From an uncultured Polaribacter sp. (GTDB lineage: Bacteria; Bacteroidota; Bacteroidia; Flavobacteriales; Flavobacteriaceae): a DNA stretch of 64,000 nucleotides. The notes under the pieces are model-generated. The model made no database searches, was not told the origin of the DNA, and was given only the letters and a program-made list of their open reading frames with translations. The stretch spans positions 669,445-733,444 of the forward strand of contig CANMHT010000002.1 of NCBI GenBank assembly GCA_947497755.1, written 5' to 3'. Position numbers and translations under genes: made by a program. Below, piece after piece: positions 61,714-64,000 of this stretch; position 1 is the first letter of the stretch; each line of letters opens with the position of its first letter.

Positions 61714-63654
61714 TTAAAACTTTACTAAAGTACTATTTATTTCTTTTTTTATCAATAAAATAAATTCTTCAATAGTAAATGTTCCGATATCACCCTCTCC
61801 ATGCTTTCTCACAGATACGGTTCCTTCTTTTTCTTCTTTTTCTCCAACAACAATCATAAACGGAATTTTATTCACTTCTGCATCTCTAATCTTTCTTCCA
61901 GTCTTCTCGCTACGATCGTCAATTTGGGCGCGAATTTCGGAATTTTCTAGCAATTCTAAAACTTTTTCCGAATATTTCTGATATTTCTCACTGATTGGCA
62001 GTAAGATAACTTGCTCTGGAGTTAACCATAATGGGAAGTTTCCACCAGTGTGCTCTAATAAAACTGCAATGAAACGTTCCATTGATCCAAAAGGTGCTCT
62101 ATGTATCATTACTGGTCGATGTAATTGATTATCTGCTCCTTTATAAGTCAACTCAAAACGCTTAGGTAAATTATAATCTACCTGAATAGTTCCTAATTGC
62201 CAACTTCTACCTAAAGCATCTTTTACCATAAAATCTAATTTTGGACCATAAAAAGCAGCTTCGCCTTCTTCAATAACAAAATCTAATCCTTTATCGGTTG
62301 CAGCATTGATAATTGCTTTTTCTGCAATATCCCAAGTATCAGCATCACCTATATACTTGTCTAGGTTCTCCATATCTCTAATAGAAACCTGAGCTTTAAA
62401 GTTTTCAAAACCTAAAGAACCAAAAACATACAATACTAAATCAATTACATTTTTAAACTCTTGATCTAGCTGTTCTGGAGTACAGAAAATATGGGCGTCA
62501 TCTTGAGTAAAACCTCTTACTCTAGTTAGTCCATGTAACTCTCCACTTTGTTCATATCTATAAACAGTACCAAATTCAGCAAATCTTTTAGGTAAATCTT
62601 TATAGGAATGAGGTTTAAAGTTGTATACTTCACAATGATGTGGGCAGTTCATAGGTTTCAATAAAAACTCTTCATCCATTTTAGGGGTTTTTATAGGTTG
62701 AAAACTATCTCCTCCATATTTAGCATAGTGTCCAGAAGTTTCATATAGTTCCTTTTGTCCAATATGAGGTGTCATTACCATTTCATAACCTGCTTTTTTC
62801 TGAGCATCCTTTAAGAAATTTTCTAAACGACCTCTTAAAGCAGCACCTTTAGGTAGCCATAATGGTAATCCTTGTCCGACTCTTTGAGAGAAAGTAAAAA
62901 GCTCTAATTCTTTTCCAAGCTTTCTATGATCTCTTTTTTTAGCTTCTTCTAAAAGCTCTAAATATTCAGTAAGCATTTTTTGCTTAGGGAAAGAAATCCC
63001 ATAAATACGAGTCAACTGATTGTTTTTTTCATCTCCACGCCAATAAGCACCTGCAACATTCATTACTTTTACAGCTTTTATAATTCCAGTATGCGGTATG
63101 TGTCCTCCTCTACATAAATCTGTAAAGTCAGAATGATCACAAAAAGTAATATCTCCATCAGTTAAGTTTTCAATTAACTCAACTTTATATTGATTTTCTT
63201 CCTTTTTATAGTAAGTAAGAGCATCAGCTTTAGACACTGAACGTAATTTAAATTCATGTTTTCCTCTTGCCAATTCCAAAAACTTCTTTTCAATTTGAGA
63301 AAAGTCTTTTTCAGAAATCACATCTTCTCCTAAATCTATATCATAATAAAAACCATTTTCGATAGCTGGTCCAATAGTTAGTTTAGCATTAGGGTGGAAT
63401 TCTAAAATTGCCTGAGCTAATACGTGAGCAGAAGAATGCCAAAAAGCTTTTTTTCCGTCAGTATCATTAAAAGTGTATAAGGTAAGTTCTCCATCGGTGG
63501 TTAATGGAGTAGAGGTTTCTACTGTATTTCCATTAAAATTTGCAGAAATAACATTTCTAGCAAAGCCTTCACTAATATTTTTAGCAACATCCATTGGTGT
63601 GCTATTCTGGATAAACTCTCTAACGCTTCCGTCAGGTAATGTAATTTTAATCAT
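61714..63654 (-). CDS. thrS: Threonyl-tRNA synthetase
   Basis: Charges tRNA-Thr. The 646-residue protein has an N-terminal TGS domain (about 1-60, [11 protein letters not shown]), the editing domain (about 60-240, [19 protein letters not shown] and CRGGH), class II motifs 1-3 ([66 protein letters not shown]) and the anticodon-binding domain. The zinc ligands include C in [10 protein letters not shown] and H. Normal length. First gene of the classic thrS-infC-rpmI-rplT operon. Confidence 0.98.
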   Translation of the reverse strand: MIKITLPDGSVREFIQNSTPMDVAKNISEGFARNVISANFNGNTVETSTPLTTDGELTLYTFNDTDGKKAFWHSSAHVLAQAILEFHPNAKLTIGPAIENGFYYDIDLGEDVISEKDFSQIEKKFLELARGKHEFKLRSVSKADALTYYKKEENQYKVELIENLTDGDITFCDHSDFTDLCRGGHIPHTGIIKAVKVMNVAGAYWRGDEKNNQLTRIYGISFPKQKMLTEYLELLEEAKKRDHRKLGKELELFTFSQRVGQGLPLWLPKGAALRGRLENFLKDAQKKAGYEMVMTPHIGQKELYETSGHYAKYGGDSFQPIKTPKMDEEFLLKPMNCPHHCEVYNFKPHSYKDLPKRFAEFGTVYRYEQSGELHGLTRVRGFTQDDAHIFCTPEQLDQEFKNVIDLVLYVFGSLGFENFKAQVSIRDMENLDKYIGDADTWDIAEKAIINAATDKGLDFVIEEGEAAFYGPKLDFMVKDALGRSWQLGTIQVDYNLPKRFELTYKGADNQLHRPVMIHRAPFGSMERFIAVLLEHTGGNFPLWLTPEQVILLPISEKYQKYSEKVLELLENSEIRAQIDDRSEKTGRKIRDAEVNKIPFMIVVGEKEEKEGTVSVRKHGEGDIGTFTIEEFILLIKKEINSTLVKF

Positions 63655-63676
63655 TTAAAATTTAATTTTTAGGCTG

Positions 63677-63707
63677 CAAAGATATTAGAAAACTCTATCT
63701 CATACAA
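63677..63707 (-). promoter_or_regulatory. Promoter of thrS
   Basis: On the minus strand: TTG at 63707-63705, 20 bases, TATCTTTG at 63684-63677. The start codon is at 63654, so the leader is about 20 bases. Confidence 0.65.
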
Positions 63708-63906
63708 TATATATATAGGTAAAGTTTTAAAAGCGGCTTTTTATTGCTGACTTACTGAATTTTGGTTTATATATATGGTGTAGCTTTTTCACCTTAATAA
63801 CGACCTTATTATTTATTGTGTGAATTAATTTCATTTTTTTTAGTGTTGTATGTAGTTGGTTTGTATGTGGTTAAGAAAAACTTTAAAAAAAAGATAGATA
63901 AAAGTA

Positions 63907-63936
63907 TTGTGGGATTAAAAAAGGGGTGTATATTTG
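63907..63936 (+). promoter_or_regulatory. Strong promoter and leader, probably of an rRNA operon
   Basis: TTG at 63907-63909, 19 bases, TATATTTG at 63929-63936, with a G/C-rich start region CAGCCGCTAACGGG and a later AAGTTCATTAAAAT stretch that I recall from flavobacterial rRNA leaders. No coding frame begins here. The 16S gene would begin outside the window. The 200 bp before it holds nothing recognisable. Confidence 0.55.
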
Positions 63937-64000
63937 CAGCCGCTAACGGGAAACGGAGTAAGTTAAAGTAAGCGGTAAGTTCATTAAAATAGGGTTAAAT

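Noticed and set aside
1..64000. Prophage, insertion sequence, integron or plasmid origin
   Set aside because: No transposase, integrase, capsid or replication protein, and no terminal inverted repeats were recognised on either strand.

Overview
The window is a low-GC, gene-dense stretch of a Bacteroidota chromosome, most likely a marine Flavobacteriaceae (Tenacibaculum/Polaribacter-like; this is an inference). Supporting signs are a SusC/SusD pair, type II and type III glutamine synthetases side by side, an IcmF fusion mutase, a Bacteroidota-type PurM, DUF1599, DUF3667, DUF5522 and BT_3928-like proteins, a PID-CTERM-like tail, and promoters of the flavobacterial form TTG-N16..21-TAnnTTTG. No phage, insertion sequence, integrase or CRISPR array was seen.

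Layout. 0-11 kb: the end of a sensor kinase, a phosphodiesterase, truA with an ABC exporter, a minus-strand group (DUF3667, cdaA, an orphan exbD, folP), then DUF1599, DoxX-like, SRPBCC/GyrI, crcB, a crotonase and DUF1684. 11-24 kb: an MFS exporter behind a possible leader-peptide attenuator, an Asp/Asn hydroxylase-like protein, three consecutive secreted hydrolases (two CocE/S15 proteins flanking a penicillin-acylase homologue), a DJ-1-like lipoprotein, an M61 peptidase and a YgiQ radical SAM protein. 24-28 kb is the most accessory-looking part: an HD protein, a SigZ-like sigma factor, an 11-cysteine 32-residue peptide, DUF3703, then a GbsR/MarR regulator with two matching palindromic operators, two paralogous small membrane proteins, a fatty-acid-desaturase remnant and a tiny membrane protein. 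28-41 kb: icmF, small proteins, a BtuF-like protein without a signal peptide, a LytS/LytTR two-component pair divergent from susC/susD (with a 21-bp-spaced direct repeat between them), and pyrF.

41-54 kb: TlpA-like, tpiA, prmA and clpS; a PID-CTERM-like mini-protein; tRNA-Arg(ACG); an SPFH protein; a Ca/Na antiporter; divergent glutamine synthetases around a palindrome; a GNAT gene without a usual start codon; purM; and an M14 carboxypeptidase. 54-64 kb: secreted proteins of unknown role, YceI, a membrane-bound winged-helix regulator, prfA, and the thrS-infC-rpmI-rplT operon, whose infC lacks any ATG/GTG/TTG start and probably begins with ATA. The right edge carries a strong promoter and leader resembling those of flavobacterial rRNA operons, so a 16S gene may begin just outside.

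How the genes fit together. Much of the window is core metabolism and translation, interspersed with envelope and secreted proteins. The most interesting untested signals are regulatory: leaderless promoters embedded in upstream terminators, the MFS leader, the GbsR operators, the LytTR-like repeats and the glutamine synthetase palindrome. The Cys-rich peptide beside the Cys-tailed sigma factor is the best candidate for an undescribed small system.
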